From assembly GCF_051235805.1 (NCBI RefSeq), contig NZ_JBPNXV010000001.1, positions 1-64,000 on the forward strand: DNA of 64,000 nucleotides. Reading direction: 5' to 3'. Of the stretch, positions 44,428-52,737 are shown one piece after another. Origin of the DNA: Pseudothermotoga_B sp051235805 (GTDB lineage: Bacteria > Thermotogota > Thermotogae > Thermotogales > DSM-5069). The notes under the pieces were generated by a model that saw only the letters and a list, made by a program, of their open reading frames with translations, made no database searches and was not told the DNA's origin. The stretch's first letter is position 1. Every line of letters starts with the position of its first letter. The position numbers and the translations under genes are program-made.

Positions 44428-45288
44428 TCAAAATGCATTCTTGATGTTCTGAAAACCCTCTCCAAATGTATAGCGTGCCTCACTGACTATTATAAAAGCG
44501 CTCTTATCTGTCTTTTTTATGAAAGAAATTAACTCTCCGAGTTCTCTCCTTCTCAAAACTATGAGTAGCATTTTCTTGTCTTGTTTGGTATAAGCACCTT
44601 GTGCGTTCAAATAGGTAGCTCCTCTCTTCAGTTGATAGAGAACAAAATCGGCTATTTGGTCGTTCTTTTTTGAAATCACGATTACTTGGGTTGAAGTTTC
44701 AATACCTTTCATCACAAAATCTATGGTCATACCGTTGATCACTATGGCAAGAATTGCGTACATACCGGTCTTTGCTCCAAAAGTGAACCCCGCGAACAAA
44801 CCTATGACAAAATCAATCAGCAATAAAGTTGTGCCCATTGAAGAAGCAAAGTATCTATTGAAGATACGAGCGATGATATCAGTTCCGCCTGTCGAAGCAT
44901 TTTGGGTGAAAGTGATTGCCATTCCGATAGCCGTTAGAACATCTCCAAAAAAGACAGCAAGCATCATGTCACCTGCTATGTACTTTGGTATCTTGATGAA
45001 TCTATCAAAAAGATCGACGCAAAAAGTTATAAGAAAGGTGCAGTATATGGTTTTTGCGCTGAAATCAAAGCCTATGGTGATAAAGGCTATCAGGAACAGT
45101 GCACCGTTGATTATGTACATCCAAACACCTACTGGAAGTTTTAGCAGACCGTTCAACACCATAGCAAGACCACTTGCCCCACCTGCTGCTATATTGTTGG
45201 GTATCAGGAAGGCGACCAACCCAACAGCCGTTATGATAACACCAACGGTCGCAAGGACGTACTCCTTCAGAATAAGAGCCTTGTTCAC
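44428..45288 (-). CDS. YitT family membrane protein (DUF161/DUF2179)
   Basis: Protein of 286 residues with five or six membrane helices and the family blocks NNIAAGGASGLAMVLNGLLKLPVG, TQNASTGGTDIIARIFNRYF and, in the soluble C-terminal DUF2179 domain, KRGATYLNAQGAYTKQDKKMLLIVLRRREL. Function unknown; the C-terminal domain resembles a small ligand-binding fold. GTG at 45288 follows AAGGGGTGA. Confidence 0.93.
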   Translation of the reverse strand: MNKALILKEYVLATVGVIITAVGLVAFLIPNNIAAGGASGLAMVLNGLLKLPVGVWMYIINGALFLIAFITIGFDFSAKTIYCTFLITFCVDLFDRFIKIPKYIAGDMMLAVFFGDVLTAIGMAITFTQNASTGGTDIIARIFNRYFASSMGTTLLLIDFVIGLFAGFTFGAKTGMYAILAIVINGMTIDFVMKGIETSTQVIVISKKNDQIADFVLYQLKRGATYLNAQGAYTKQDKKMLLIVLRRRELGELISFIKKTDKSAFIIVSEARYTFGEGFQNIKNAF

Positions 45289-45495
45289 AGACTCACCCCT
45301 TTTTTCAAGAAGATTCTACCATGCTTCACAGGATACAATTGCCTCTGAGTGTATGAGGACAAAATGGTACGATTCGCAGAGAAAAATCCTTTAAATGGGT
45401 GGTTAAACGGTAATAATCTCTATTTCTCACTCTTATTCACAGATAATTAGGAAAAATGACACTTGATTACTTCAGAAGAGTAGTGTATCCTATAA

Positions 45496-45522
45496 TTAGC
45501 ACTCGATAACTTAGAGTGATAA
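45496..45522. promoter_or_regulatory. CIRCE element of groESL
   Basis: TTAGCACTC, a 9-bp spacer, then GAGTGATAA. Only one base (A for C) differs from the canonical TTAGCACTC-N9-GAGTGCTAA, the binding site of the heat-shock repressor HrcA. It lies 28 bp ahead of the groES ATG and overlaps a TATAAT at 45491-45496. hrcA itself is not in the window. Confidence 0.92.
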
Positions 45523-45549
45523 TATTGGAGATCGAAAGGAGGTTTGTGT

Positions 45550-45819
45550 ATGAAAGTAACACCGCTTGGTGAGAGACTTTTGATCAAACCCTTGAAGGAA
45601 GAGAAGAGGACCGAAGGAGGAATAGTACTGCCAGATTCAGCGAAAGAAAAACCCATGAAGGCAGAAGTCATCGCTGTAGGGGAAAAAGTTGAGAACATCG
45701 ATGTAAAGGCAGGAGACAAAGTGATCTTTTCAAAGTATGCCGGTACGGAAATCAAGATTGATGATGTTGACTACATCATAATCGATGCGAATGACATACT
45801 TGCGAAGATCGAAGAGTGA
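45550..45819 (+). CDS. groES: Co-chaperonin GroES
   Basis: Lid of the GroEL chamber, 89 residues. Typical start MKVTPLGERLLIKPLKEEKRTEGGIVLPDSAKEKP contains the mobile loop (TEGGIVLP). The roof and barrel follow. ATG at 45550 is chosen because AAAGGAGG ends 7 bp upstream; the TTG at 45544 lies within the ribosome site spacing. HrcA control through CIRCE is expected. Confidence 0.97.
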   Translation: MKVTPLGERLLIKPLKEEKRTEGGIVLPDSAKEKPMKAEVIAVGEKVENIDVKAGDKVIFSKYAGTEIKIDDVDYIIIDANDILAKIEE

Positions 45820-45834
45820 AAGGAGGAGTGAGCG

Positions 45835-47454
45835 ATGCCGAAACTTTTGAAATTTGATGAAGAAGCCCGCAGGTCACTTGAGAGAGGTGTCAATAAAGTT
45901 GCAGATGCAGTGAGAATAACGCTTGGGCCAAAGGGTAGAAATGTTGTTATCGAGAAGAGCTGGGGTTCTCCAACAATAACGAATGACGGTGTTTCAATAG
46001 CAAAGGAAATTGATCTTGAGGACAAATTTGAAAACCTCGGTGCTCAACTGGTAAAAGAGGTTGCTTCAAAAACAAACGACGTCGCTGGTGATGGTACAAC
46101 AACAGCAACGGTTCTTGCACAAGCGATGATCAGAGAGGGACTGAAAAACGTAGCGGCAGGTTCAAATCCAATATTGCTCAAACGTGGTATCGATAAAGCA
46201 ACAGAAAAAGTCGCTGGTTACATCAAGGAGAAATCGAAGAAGCTTTCTGGTAGAGAAGACATCGCCCATGTTGCAGCGATAAGTGCAAACAATGTTGATA
46301 TTGGTGAACTGATTGCCGAAGCAATGGACAAAGTTGGAGAAGATGGCGTTATCACAGTTGAAGATTCAAAGACTCTTGACACCTATGTTGAGTTTACAGA
46401 AGGAATGCAGTTCGATAGAGGCTATATCTCACCGTATTTTGTAACAGATGCAGAAAAGATGGAAGTTGAACTCAAAGAGCCATTCATACTGATAACAGAT
46501 AAAAAGCTCAGCGCGATCAAGCCGTTGATACCAATTCTTGAGAAGGTTGCACAGACAGGAAGACCGATTCTTGTAATCGCAGAAGATGTAGAAGGTGAAG
46601 CATTGACAACGCTCGTTTTGAACAAACTCAAAGGTACGTTGTCTGCTTGTGCCGTCAAAGCTCCTGGTTTTGGCGACAGAAGAAAGGCTATGTTGCAAGA
46701 CATCGCGATACTCACAGGTGGCACTGTGATAAGTGACGAGCTTGGCATCAACCTCGAGGATGTTACGCTGGAAGATCTTGGAAGAGCAGACCTTGTTAGA
46801 GTGAAGAAAGACGACACGATCATCATCGGTGGCAAGGGTAATCCAGAGGAAATCAAGAAGAGAATAGCTCAGATAAAGTCTCAGATCGAGCAAACTACTT
46901 CTGAGTATGAAAAAGAGACACTCCAAGAGAGAATGGCAAAACTCGCTGGTGGAGTTGCCGTCATAAAGGTTGGAGCAGCTACAGAAACAGAGCTCAAAGA
47001 AAAGAAGCACAGAATAGAAGACGCACTGAGTGCAACCAGAGCGGCGGTCGAAGAAGGTATAGTTCCTGGTGGAGGAGTTACATTACTCAGGAGCAGAAAG
47101 GTTCTTGAGAATGTGTTGAAGGAACTCGACGGAGACGAAAAAGTAGGTGCGATGATAGTCTACAAATCACTCGAAGCTCCAATAAGACAGATTGCCGAGA
47201 ACGCTGGCTACGATGGCGCTGTTATAGTTGAGAGAATACTTTCTTCGAAAGATGAGTCCTATGGTTTCGATGCACTCAAGGGTGAGTATACAGACATGTT
47301 CAGAGCTGGAATCATCGACCCAGCAAAAGTTACAAGAAGTGCTTTGCAGAACGCCGCTTCAATTGCAGGAATGCTTCTGACAACCGAAGTTTTGGTTGTT
47401 GAAAAACCTGAAGAGAAGAAAGAAGCACCAGCACCAATGCCACCTGAGTACTGA
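45835..47454 (+). CDS. groEL: Chaperonin GroEL
   Basis: ATP-driven folding chamber subunit of 539 residues. Shown by ITLGPKGRNVVIEKSWGSPTITNDGVSIAKEI, the ATP site VAGDGTTTATVLAQAM, apical-domain blocks (EDVEGEALTTLVLNKLKG) and VPGGGVTLLRS. The C-terminus ends PAPMPPEY and lacks the GGM repeat tail seen in many bacteria. It starts 15 bp after groES with its own AAAGGAGGAG site and ends before a strong terminator. Confidence 0.98.
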   Translation: MPKLLKFDEEARRSLERGVNKVADAVRITLGPKGRNVVIEKSWGSPTITNDGVSIAKEIDLEDKFENLGAQLVKEVASKTNDVAGDGTTTATVLAQAMIREGLKNVAAGSNPILLKRGIDKATEKVAGYIKEKSKKLSGREDIAHVAAISANNVDIGELIAEAMDKVGEDGVITVEDSKTLDTYVEFTEGMQFDRGYISPYFVTDAEKMEVELKEPFILITDKKLSAIKPLIPILEKVAQTGRPILVIAEDVEGEALTTLVLNKLKGTLSACAVKAPGFGDRRKAMLQDIAILTGGTVISDELGINLEDVTLEDLGRADLVRVKKDDTIIIGGKGNPEEIKKRIAQIKSQIEQTTSEYEKETLQERMAKLAGGVAVIKVGAATETELKEKKHRIEDALSATRAAVEEGIVPGGGVTLLRSRKVLENVLKELDGDEKVGAMIVYKSLEAPIRQIAENAGYDGAVIVERILSSKDESYGFDALKGEYTDMFRAGIIDPAKVTRSALQNAASIAGMLLTTEVLVVEKPEEKKEAPAPMPPEY

Positions 47455-47472
47455 TGATACAAATAGTTATTC

Positions 47473-47500
47473 AAAAGGAGGGCGTAAGCCCTCCTTTTTG
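47473..47500 (+). terminator. Terminator after groEL
   Basis: AAAAGGAGGGC, loop GTAA, GCCCTCCTTTT and a following T run. The stem is perfect. Confidence 0.92.
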
Positions 47501-48173
47501 TTTCATTTCCTACAGTTAGTGGATGAAAATCTATGTGCTAAGAGGGCGTCGGGCACTTTTGAACTTAGATGTATCTAAGTTCCATCTCAAGCTTTCTGAG
47601 TGAAATTATTCAAGTTATCGATGGCTTTTTATCTGTAGCAGAGCATTTTCAGCAATTCTTAGTTTTATGCATTTCGTATATTATATATTGGAACAAAAAG
47701 GGCGCCTACCAAGATCTTGGTGAAAGTGAGAGTTCATAATTGGCATAGGTCTAATGTTTTGGTACTGCTATACCTTATCTCTATGCAAGAACCCAGTTAG
47801 AGATTTTTCCTATGAAGAAAGAATTCTTGATGAATTCACAAAGATTCAGTCAATAACAATGAAAAAGATTTCAATCATGCTCAAGCAACTGTCTGTAATA
47901 AAAACCTCATTTGCGATGAATGAGAAATCACACAGGTATAGCTTACTTCTCAAGAAGTTGTACTGCTTTCCTCGGTTCGCTATCACTTCAGGATTCCCTC
48001 GACGAAAAATGCATTTTTATGACTCACCTTCAGTAATTTAACCTGCCAAATGATGAGTAATTCCCAATTTTGAAGCCTTATTTCCAATTTCTTTAGAGAC
48101 CAGCTTTTATTGAGGTTGTAATCAAAGAACCAGATAGATACTGAGTTGATTCATATGAACAGCACAGTTGATG
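47501..48173. other. Gene-free region with two perfect inverted repeats
   Basis: About 670 bp between groEL and the SRP RNA. No credible gene on either strand; the longest frames lack ribosome sites and motifs. It holds a 22-bp inverted repeat at 47561-47582 (arms GAACTTAGAT / ATCTAAGTTC, 2-bp loop) and a 14-bp palindrome ACCAAGATCTTGGT at 47708-47721. These may be remnants of a lost element or unknown regulator sites. Confidence 0.4.
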
Positions 48174-48179
48174 TATAAT
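48174..48179 (+). promoter_or_regulatory. -10 element of the SRP RNA promoter
   Basis: Perfect TATAAT, 7 bp ahead of the predicted RNA 5' end. No clear -35 at normal spacing. Confidence 0.5.
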
Positions 48180-48185
48180 AATTGT

Positions 48186-48458
48186 GGTGCCACGATAGGC
48201 GGGGGGTTGGCGGTCCCCTGTACCCGAAAGCCGCCATAGCGGGGCTGAATTCCTATCTGAGGCTACTCGGGTTGGGAAACAGGTCGTGCTGAAGGCAACG
48301 AAGGTTGGGTCCTGTGCAACGGTGTGCCGTGAACCTGGTCAGGTCCGGAAGGAAGCAGCCATAAGCGGTCTTCATCGTGTGCCGCAGGGGTGCCTGACTG
48401 GAGCTGGAGGCACGACAATGCCCTGGTCTGGGTAAGTCGAAGGTAGGTTCGTGGCACC
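48186..48458 (+). ncRNA. ffs: Signal recognition particle RNA, large bacterial type with Alu domain
   Basis: The ends GGTGCCACGA and TCGTGGCACC pair, which closes a molecule of about 270 nt. The Ffh-binding loop is GGTCAGGTCCGGAAGGAAGCAGCC at about 48338-48361 with the GGAA tetraloop and the asymmetric internal loop. The 5' part (GGCGGGGGGTTGGCGG onward) is the Alu-like domain absent from the 4.5S RNA of E. coli, and the size fits Bacillus and Thermotoga. A T6 tract follows at once as terminator. The Ffh partner is encoded at 5209-6510. Confidence 0.95.
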
Positions 48459-48473
48459 TTTTTTCTTTTCAAA

Positions 48474-48499
48474 GCCCGCAGAAGCGGGGAAATTTTTCT
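48474..48499 (+). terminator. Second hairpin after the SRP RNA
   Basis: CCCGC, loop AGAA, GCGGG, then GAAATTTTTCTT. A backup terminator between the RNA and the MarR promoter. Confidence 0.6.
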
Positions 48500-48517
48500 T
48501 GTAATAAATTAAAATTC

Positions 48518-48546
48518 TTGACAGTTCACAAAATAAACTATATAAT
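48518..48546 (+). promoter_or_regulatory. Consensus promoter of the MarR regulator
   Basis: TTGACA (48518-48523), 17 bp, TATAAT (48541-48546). Both hexamers are perfect; the ATG is 18 bp after the -10. Confidence 0.8.
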
Positions 48547-48564
48547 CTCTGTGGGGGTGAGTGG

Positions 48565-48996
48565 ATGGTTATGGATGCTGAAAGGATACTGAGATCTGTC
48601 TTTGATTTAGTTCTCACTTTTTCAAAGATGCTCACTTTCAACGGTGAGCTCGAGAATCTGAGAGCCATAGAGCTTTACCTTCTTTTATACATAGCGCAAA
48701 GAGGTTCACAGAGAATGAGTGAACTTGCTGAAGTGTTCTCGATGACGAAGAGCAATATAACCTTCTTGGTTGATTCTCTGGAAGAAAAAGGGTTGGTTGA
48801 AAGATCACGATCTAATGAAGACAGGCGTGTTATAAATATTTGCTTGACTGAAAAGGGCCGGCAGATGTACAACCAGGTGTTGGATGATTTTACCAAGTTG
48901 ATAAGTCGAGTAACCTCGCAGATACCAGAAAAAGACCTCTCAATAATTTCAGAAGGTTTTGAAAGACTCTCGAGGCTCTTTCTGGCAGGTGAGTGA
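48565..48996 (+). CDS. MarR-family transcriptional regulator
   Basis: Winged-helix regulator of 143 residues. Blocks: MSELAEVFSMTKSNITFLVDSLEEKGLVERSRSNEDRRVINICLTEKGRQ, where the NEDRR beta wing is diagnostic. ATG at 48565 follows GGGGGTGAG. A consensus promoter precedes it. It is followed without a gap by an epimerase gene, which it may regulate. Ligand unknown. Confidence 0.93.
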   Translation: MVMDAERILRSVFDLVLTFSKMLTFNGELENLRAIELYLLLYIAQRGSQRMSELAEVFSMTKSNITFLVDSLEEKGLVERSRSNEDRRVINICLTEKGRQMYNQVLDDFTKLISRVTSQIPEKDLSIISEGFERLSRLFLAGE

Positions 48997-48998
48997 CT

Positions 48999-50030
48999 AT
49001 GATACTGGTGACAGGCGCAACGGGTCATCTTGGGAATGTCTTGGTGAGATCGTTGGTGAGCAGTCAGTTGAAAGTTCGTGCTATGGTAGCTCCGTTTGAA
49101 GATACAAAGCCTCTTGAAGGGCTTGAAGTGGAAATCGTGAGAGGTGACATAAGAGATGCCAAATTTGTCGAAAGCGCATGCAAGGGGGTTGAAAATGTCT
49201 ATCACCTTGCGGCTGTCATATCTATTCTTGGAAAGAGGAAATCAGTATACGATGTGAATGTTGTTGGCACACAAAATGTGATTCAAGCATGCTTAAGGAA
49301 TAAGGTACAAAAGCTTATCTATGTCAGTTCAATACACGCTTTCAGTGAACCAAAGTGCGGTTCGCTGATTGATGAGTCCGTTCCGATAGACCCAAAGAAA
49401 ACAGTTGGTGATTATGCCAAATCAAAAGCAATTGCAACACTCGAGGTGCTAAGAGCGACAAAAGAAGGTCTGTATGCGGTTGTAATTTGCCCAACTGGTG
49501 TTGTGGGACCATACGACTGGCGTGTATCAGAGATGGGAAATCTGCTTCTCTTATACTCGAAGAATCTTTTGAGGGTTGGAATTGATGGTTCATTCGATTT
49601 TGTGGATGTGCGTGATGTTGTATCTCTGTTGATCGAAGCGTGCAAAAGAGCCAGAAATGGTGAGCTGTTCATAGCAAGCGGTGAATACATTACCATCAGG
49701 GCTTTCGTTCAAATCTTGCGCAAAATAAGGCCGGCAAGGTCTGTAGACCTTTTTCTACCGAGTTACATGGCATATCCACTTTCTATCTTTACCTCTGCTT
49801 ACTACCTGGCAAAGAAGAGAAAACCATTACTTACACCGTACAGTGTTCACACGCTCACCAGAAATTATGTGTATTCAAGCCAAAAGGCTAAGAATGAGCT
49901 TGGATACAGTCCAAGGCCACTGTATGAATCACTGAAAGATGCACTCAGATGGTTTGAGGACAATGGATACATATCACCAGTCAGTTCTGCTCAGAGTTTT
50001 GTTGAACGATCTTCAGGATCCTGTCTTTGA
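48999..50030 (+). CDS. NAD-dependent epimerase/dehydratase, extended SDR family
   Basis: Protein of about 343 residues with the N-terminal dinucleotide motif TGATGHLGN (GxxGxxG) and the catalytic YAKSKA (YxxxK). IYVSSIHAF supplies the serine. Substrate specificity is set by the C-terminal half (RKIRPARSVDLFLP), which resembles sterol/dihydroflavonol-reductase-like members. ATG at 48999 is preferred to GTG at 48993, which lacks spacing from the AGGTGAG site. Its 3' end overlaps mgsA by 50 bp in convergent orientation. Confidence 0.88.
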   Translation: MILVTGATGHLGNVLVRSLVSSQLKVRAMVAPFEDTKPLEGLEVEIVRGDIRDAKFVESACKGVENVYHLAAVISILGKRKSVYDVNVVGTQNVIQACLRNKVQKLIYVSSIHAFSEPKCGSLIDESVPIDPKKTVGDYAKSKAIATLEVLRATKEGLYAVVICPTGVVGPYDWRVSEMGNLLLLYSKNLLRVGIDGSFDFVDVRDVVSLLIEACKRARNGELFIASGEYITIRAFVQILRKIRPARSVDLFLPSYMAYPLSIFTSAYYLAKKRKPLLTPYSVHTLTRNYVYSSQKAKNELGYSPRPLYESLKDALRWFEDNGYISPVSSAQSFVERSSGSCL

Positions 50031-50466
50031 GTTCCGATTCGTAATCTGGTTGTATTCTCTCATACTCCTTTTCAAACAAAGGAGAAGATATGAGAAAATC
50101 TGCCGTTGACCGCGTGATTGCAACTGGGATGTTGTAGACTGTTGCGATTCTTATCAGAGCTTTTATATCAACATCGTGTGCAAGAGGTTCGAGAGGATCC
50201 CAAAAAAAGATGAGAACATCGATTTCTCCCTCTGATATCTTCGCTCCTATCTCTTGATCGCCTCCGAGTGGTCCACTTTTGAATTTTCTCACCTTCAGTC
50301 CAGTCTTCTGTTCTATGAGCGTTCCCGTTGTTCCAGTCGCGTACAGCTCGTGTTTTGACAAAGTTCCTTTGTTGAACTGTACCCATTCGATCAAATCTTT
50401 CTTTCTTCTGTCATGTGCGATCAAGGCGATCTTCTTCTTGCCCTCCATTTTCATCCTCTTTTCCAC
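49981..50466 (-). CDS. mgsA: Methylglyoxal synthase
   Basis: Converts dihydroxyacetone phosphate to methylglyoxal and phosphate, a glycolytic bypass when phosphate is low. About 161 residues. Key motifs: ALIAHDRRKKDLIEWV, YATGTTGTLIEQKTGLKV, the phosphate loop SGPLGGDQEIGAKI with the catalytic aspartate, and VLIFFWDPLEPLAHDVDIKALIRIATVYNIPVAIT. GTG at 50466 is 7 bp after GGGGG; GTG at 50472 is an alternative. Confidence 0.93.
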   Translation of the reverse strand: MEKRMKMEGKKKIALIAHDRRKKDLIEWVQFNKGTLSKHELYATGTTGTLIEQKTGLKVRKFKSGPLGGDQEIGAKISEGEIDVLIFFWDPLEPLAHDVDIKALIRIATVYNIPVAITRSTADFLISSPLFEKEYERIQPDYESELKDRILKIVQQNSEQN

Positions 50467-50719
50467 CAACACACCCCCAAGTTTATATTACTCGATCATT
50501 TGTTCTTCCAAAACAACATTTGTTGAAAAAACTGTGTTGATGAGTTTGCGGTATATCTATTTCACAGTGAGCTTCAATGTGTCTTATTTTTTGTGTAATC
50601 TGTTCTTCAATTATCCTTGTTTTTCAGATGGTATGATTAGCAACAATAAATGTCATTAAGAATTTCTTTTCAGCCTATCTATCATGTTCTGTGCATCGCG
50701 TTTTTGGGAGGGCTCTATC

Positions 50720-51097
50720 TTGAGGATCAGTCGTGGTACTTCACTCATACCATTAGAACAGAAAAATGGTGTAGATCTCGTCATAGAAAATGAGATGATC
50801 CCAGATATAGTCAGATCAAAGAATAGGCTTGATAGTTCTGATTTTATCTGTGCCAGTAGACATTACGCACTGCTTGGGTTCATCAATCCACACACACATA
50901 TCGGAATACATCGTCCTAAGGGTGAGAATAAAGACCATGGCTTTGAACTCACTGACCCTTTAACCCCGCACTTGAGTGTAGTCGAACGGCTTGATCCAAT
51001 GGATGCTGTAGTTGTTTTCATTGAAGATCTCCTCAGCCCAAGATCGAGAGTAGAGACTGTGACAATCGAAGGGAAGATATTCTATCGCTATTCCTAG
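50720..51097 (+). pseudogene. Imidazolonepropionase-like amidohydrolase with large internal deletion
   Basis: About 125 codons remain of a family that normally has 380-420. The N-terminal part reads ALLGFINPHTHIGIH, with the metal-binding HxH, then ELTDPLTPHLSVVERLDPMD, a block typical of this amidohydrolase group. It then jumps directly to a C-terminal family end, AVVVFIEDLLSPRSRVETVTIEGK. The frame is intact across the joint. Most of the barrel and its other metal ligands are missing, so it cannot be an active hydrolase. TTG at 50720 follows GGGAGGG. It lies 19 bp before the peptide-binding gene. Confidence 0.75.
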
Positions 51098-51116
51098 ATC
51101 AAAAGGAGGTGTTTTC

Positions 51117-52679
51117 ATGGCAAAGCGTTTTGTGGTTGTACTGTTTATTGCTGTGGTCTGCGCTTTTTTATTCGCCGCCGAAAAGCCCAAGAAAGGTGGA
51201 ACATTGGTTATCGCACATTGGAGTGATCCTATTTCTTTCAATCCGGATGCAAAGACAGACGACGCAGGAAACGGTATCTACGGTTGCATTTTCAGCAAAC
51301 TTGTTGCCTTGGACGCAGATTACAACGTAATACCAGATTTGGCAGAGAGTTGGGAGGTCTCTCCCGATGGACTAACCTACACTTTTCATTTGAGGAAAGG
51401 TGTCAAGTGGCACGACGGTAAGCCTTGCACAGCAGAGGATGCAGTATGGACCTTCAGCCAAATTAAATCACATCCAGAGGCACCTGCCTCAAAACACTTT
51501 GAGAAGGTAACATCGATTGAGGCGGTTGATGACTACACCTTGGTCTTTAGGATGAGTCAACCTCAGGCACCGTTCATCGGCTTCTTGGCTTGGTATGGAA
51601 CTTGGGTTATGCCAAAACATATCTACGATATCACCAAAGATGGTTCGCCAGTTGATTGGATCGATAACCCCGCAAACCAAAAGCCCATTGGAACAGGACC
51701 ATTCAAGTTTGTTGAGTGGGTCAAGGGTAGTCATGTTACTCTGCAAAAGAACGCTGATTACTTCATGGGAGAGCCATATTTGGACAGGATCGTTTTCAAG
51801 ATAATTCCAGACCAAGATACCGCACAACAGGCATTACTCGCCGGTGAGGTCGATGTGAACAATAATGTTAGCAACGTCCACATTCCGATCTATCAGAAGA
51901 TACCAGACATAGTTGTGCTTCAAAAACCAGCCCCCAGTAGGTATTACATGGGCTTCAACGTGGCAAGGCGTCCTTCACCATTCAACAACCCTAAGGTGCG
52001 TTTTGCTGCTGCCTATGCTTTGAACAGACAGGAGATCTTCGATAAGGCAATAAAGTACGGTTCTGTAAGCGATGGGTTCTATACCCCAGCAATTCCATGG
52101 GCTTATAATTCATCTGCGAAAGCGCCAAGCCAGGATATAAAGATGGCTGAAAAATTGCTCGATGAGGCTGGATACCCCAGAGGGAAAGATGGTTACAGAT
52201 TCGAAGTAACCTTAGTCTATTTCCAGGGACAGGTATGGAGAGACATGGCAACGATTATAAAAGAACAACTGGACAAAGTCGGGATCAAGGTAAAATTGGA
52301 AGAATACGAAATAGCCGCTTACATAGAAAAGTGTTTGAAGGGTGGTGACTTCGACTTAACGGTTCTCAACGGATTCCAAGGCCCTGATCCTGATAACCTG
52401 AAACTGAGAGTGGGTACGGGTGGAGACATTAACGTAATGGGTTATTCTTCCAAAGAAGTCGACGAATTACTCGATAAAGGAGCAACTGTTTCAGAGATTA
52501 GTAAGAGACAGCAGTACTATTTCAAAGTTCAAGAAATTCTCGCCCAAGACCTGCCGTTCTACCCCATTGGCGAGGTTGCCGCCAACTATGTTCACAAAAA
52601 GTACGTGAAAGATATGCCTTACCAACTCACCGGAAAGATTGCTCTGAATAATTTCGCAAAGACTTGGTTGGACAAATAG
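51117..52679 (+). CDS. Peptide ABC transporter substrate-binding protein (DppA/OppA family 5)
   Basis: Exported binding protein of 520 residues. A signal peptide (MAKRFVVVLFIAVVCAFLFA) is followed by KPKKGGTLVIAHWSDP, LAESWEVSPDGLTYTFHLRKGVKWHDGKP (the family 5 signature) and NPKVRFAAAYALNRQEIFDKA. ATG at 51117 follows AAAAGGAGGTG. It is the first gene of the five-gene transporter, with the peptidase after it. Oligopeptides are likely; some Thermotoga family 5 proteins bind sugars, so this is not certain. Confidence 0.9.
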   Translation: MAKRFVVVLFIAVVCAFLFAAEKPKKGGTLVIAHWSDPISFNPDAKTDDAGNGIYGCIFSKLVALDADYNVIPDLAESWEVSPDGLTYTFHLRKGVKWHDGKPCTAEDAVWTFSQIKSHPEAPASKHFEKVTSIEAVDDYTLVFRMSQPQAPFIGFLAWYGTWVMPKHIYDITKDGSPVDWIDNPANQKPIGTGPFKFVEWVKGSHVTLQKNADYFMGEPYLDRIVFKIIPDQDTAQQALLAGEVDVNNNVSNVHIPIYQKIPDIVVLQKPAPSRYYMGFNVARRPSPFNNPKVRFAAAYALNRQEIFDKAIKYGSVSDGFYTPAIPWAYNSSAKAPSQDIKMAEKLLDEAGYPRGKDGYRFEVTLVYFQGQVWRDMATIIKEQLDKVGIKVKLEEYEIAAYIEKCLKGGDFDLTVLNGFQGPDPDNLKLRVGTGGDINVMGYSSKEVDELLDKGATVSEISKRQQYYFKVQEILAQDLPFYPIGEVAANYVHKKYVKDMPYQLTGKIALNNFAKTWLDK

Positions 52680-52684
52680 TTCAA

Positions 52685-52710
52685 GCCACCCACTTGTGTG
52701 GGTGGCTTTT
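52685..52710 (+). terminator. Intra-operon hairpin after the peptide-binding protein gene
   Basis: GCCACCCAC, loop TTGT, GTGGGTGGC, TTTT. A perfect 9-bp stem with a short T tract. It likely gives partial termination and more binding protein than permease. Confidence 0.8.
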
Positions 52711-52737
52711 ATTGATCAAGGAGGTGCACACCAAGCG

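Noticed and set aside
48005..48018. Palindrome AAAAATGCATTTTT
   Set aside because: AT-rich palindromes of this size are common by chance in such spacer.
47754..48041. 95-codon frame after groEL
   Set aside because: No ribosome site or family pattern; the low-complexity composition fits spacer DNA.
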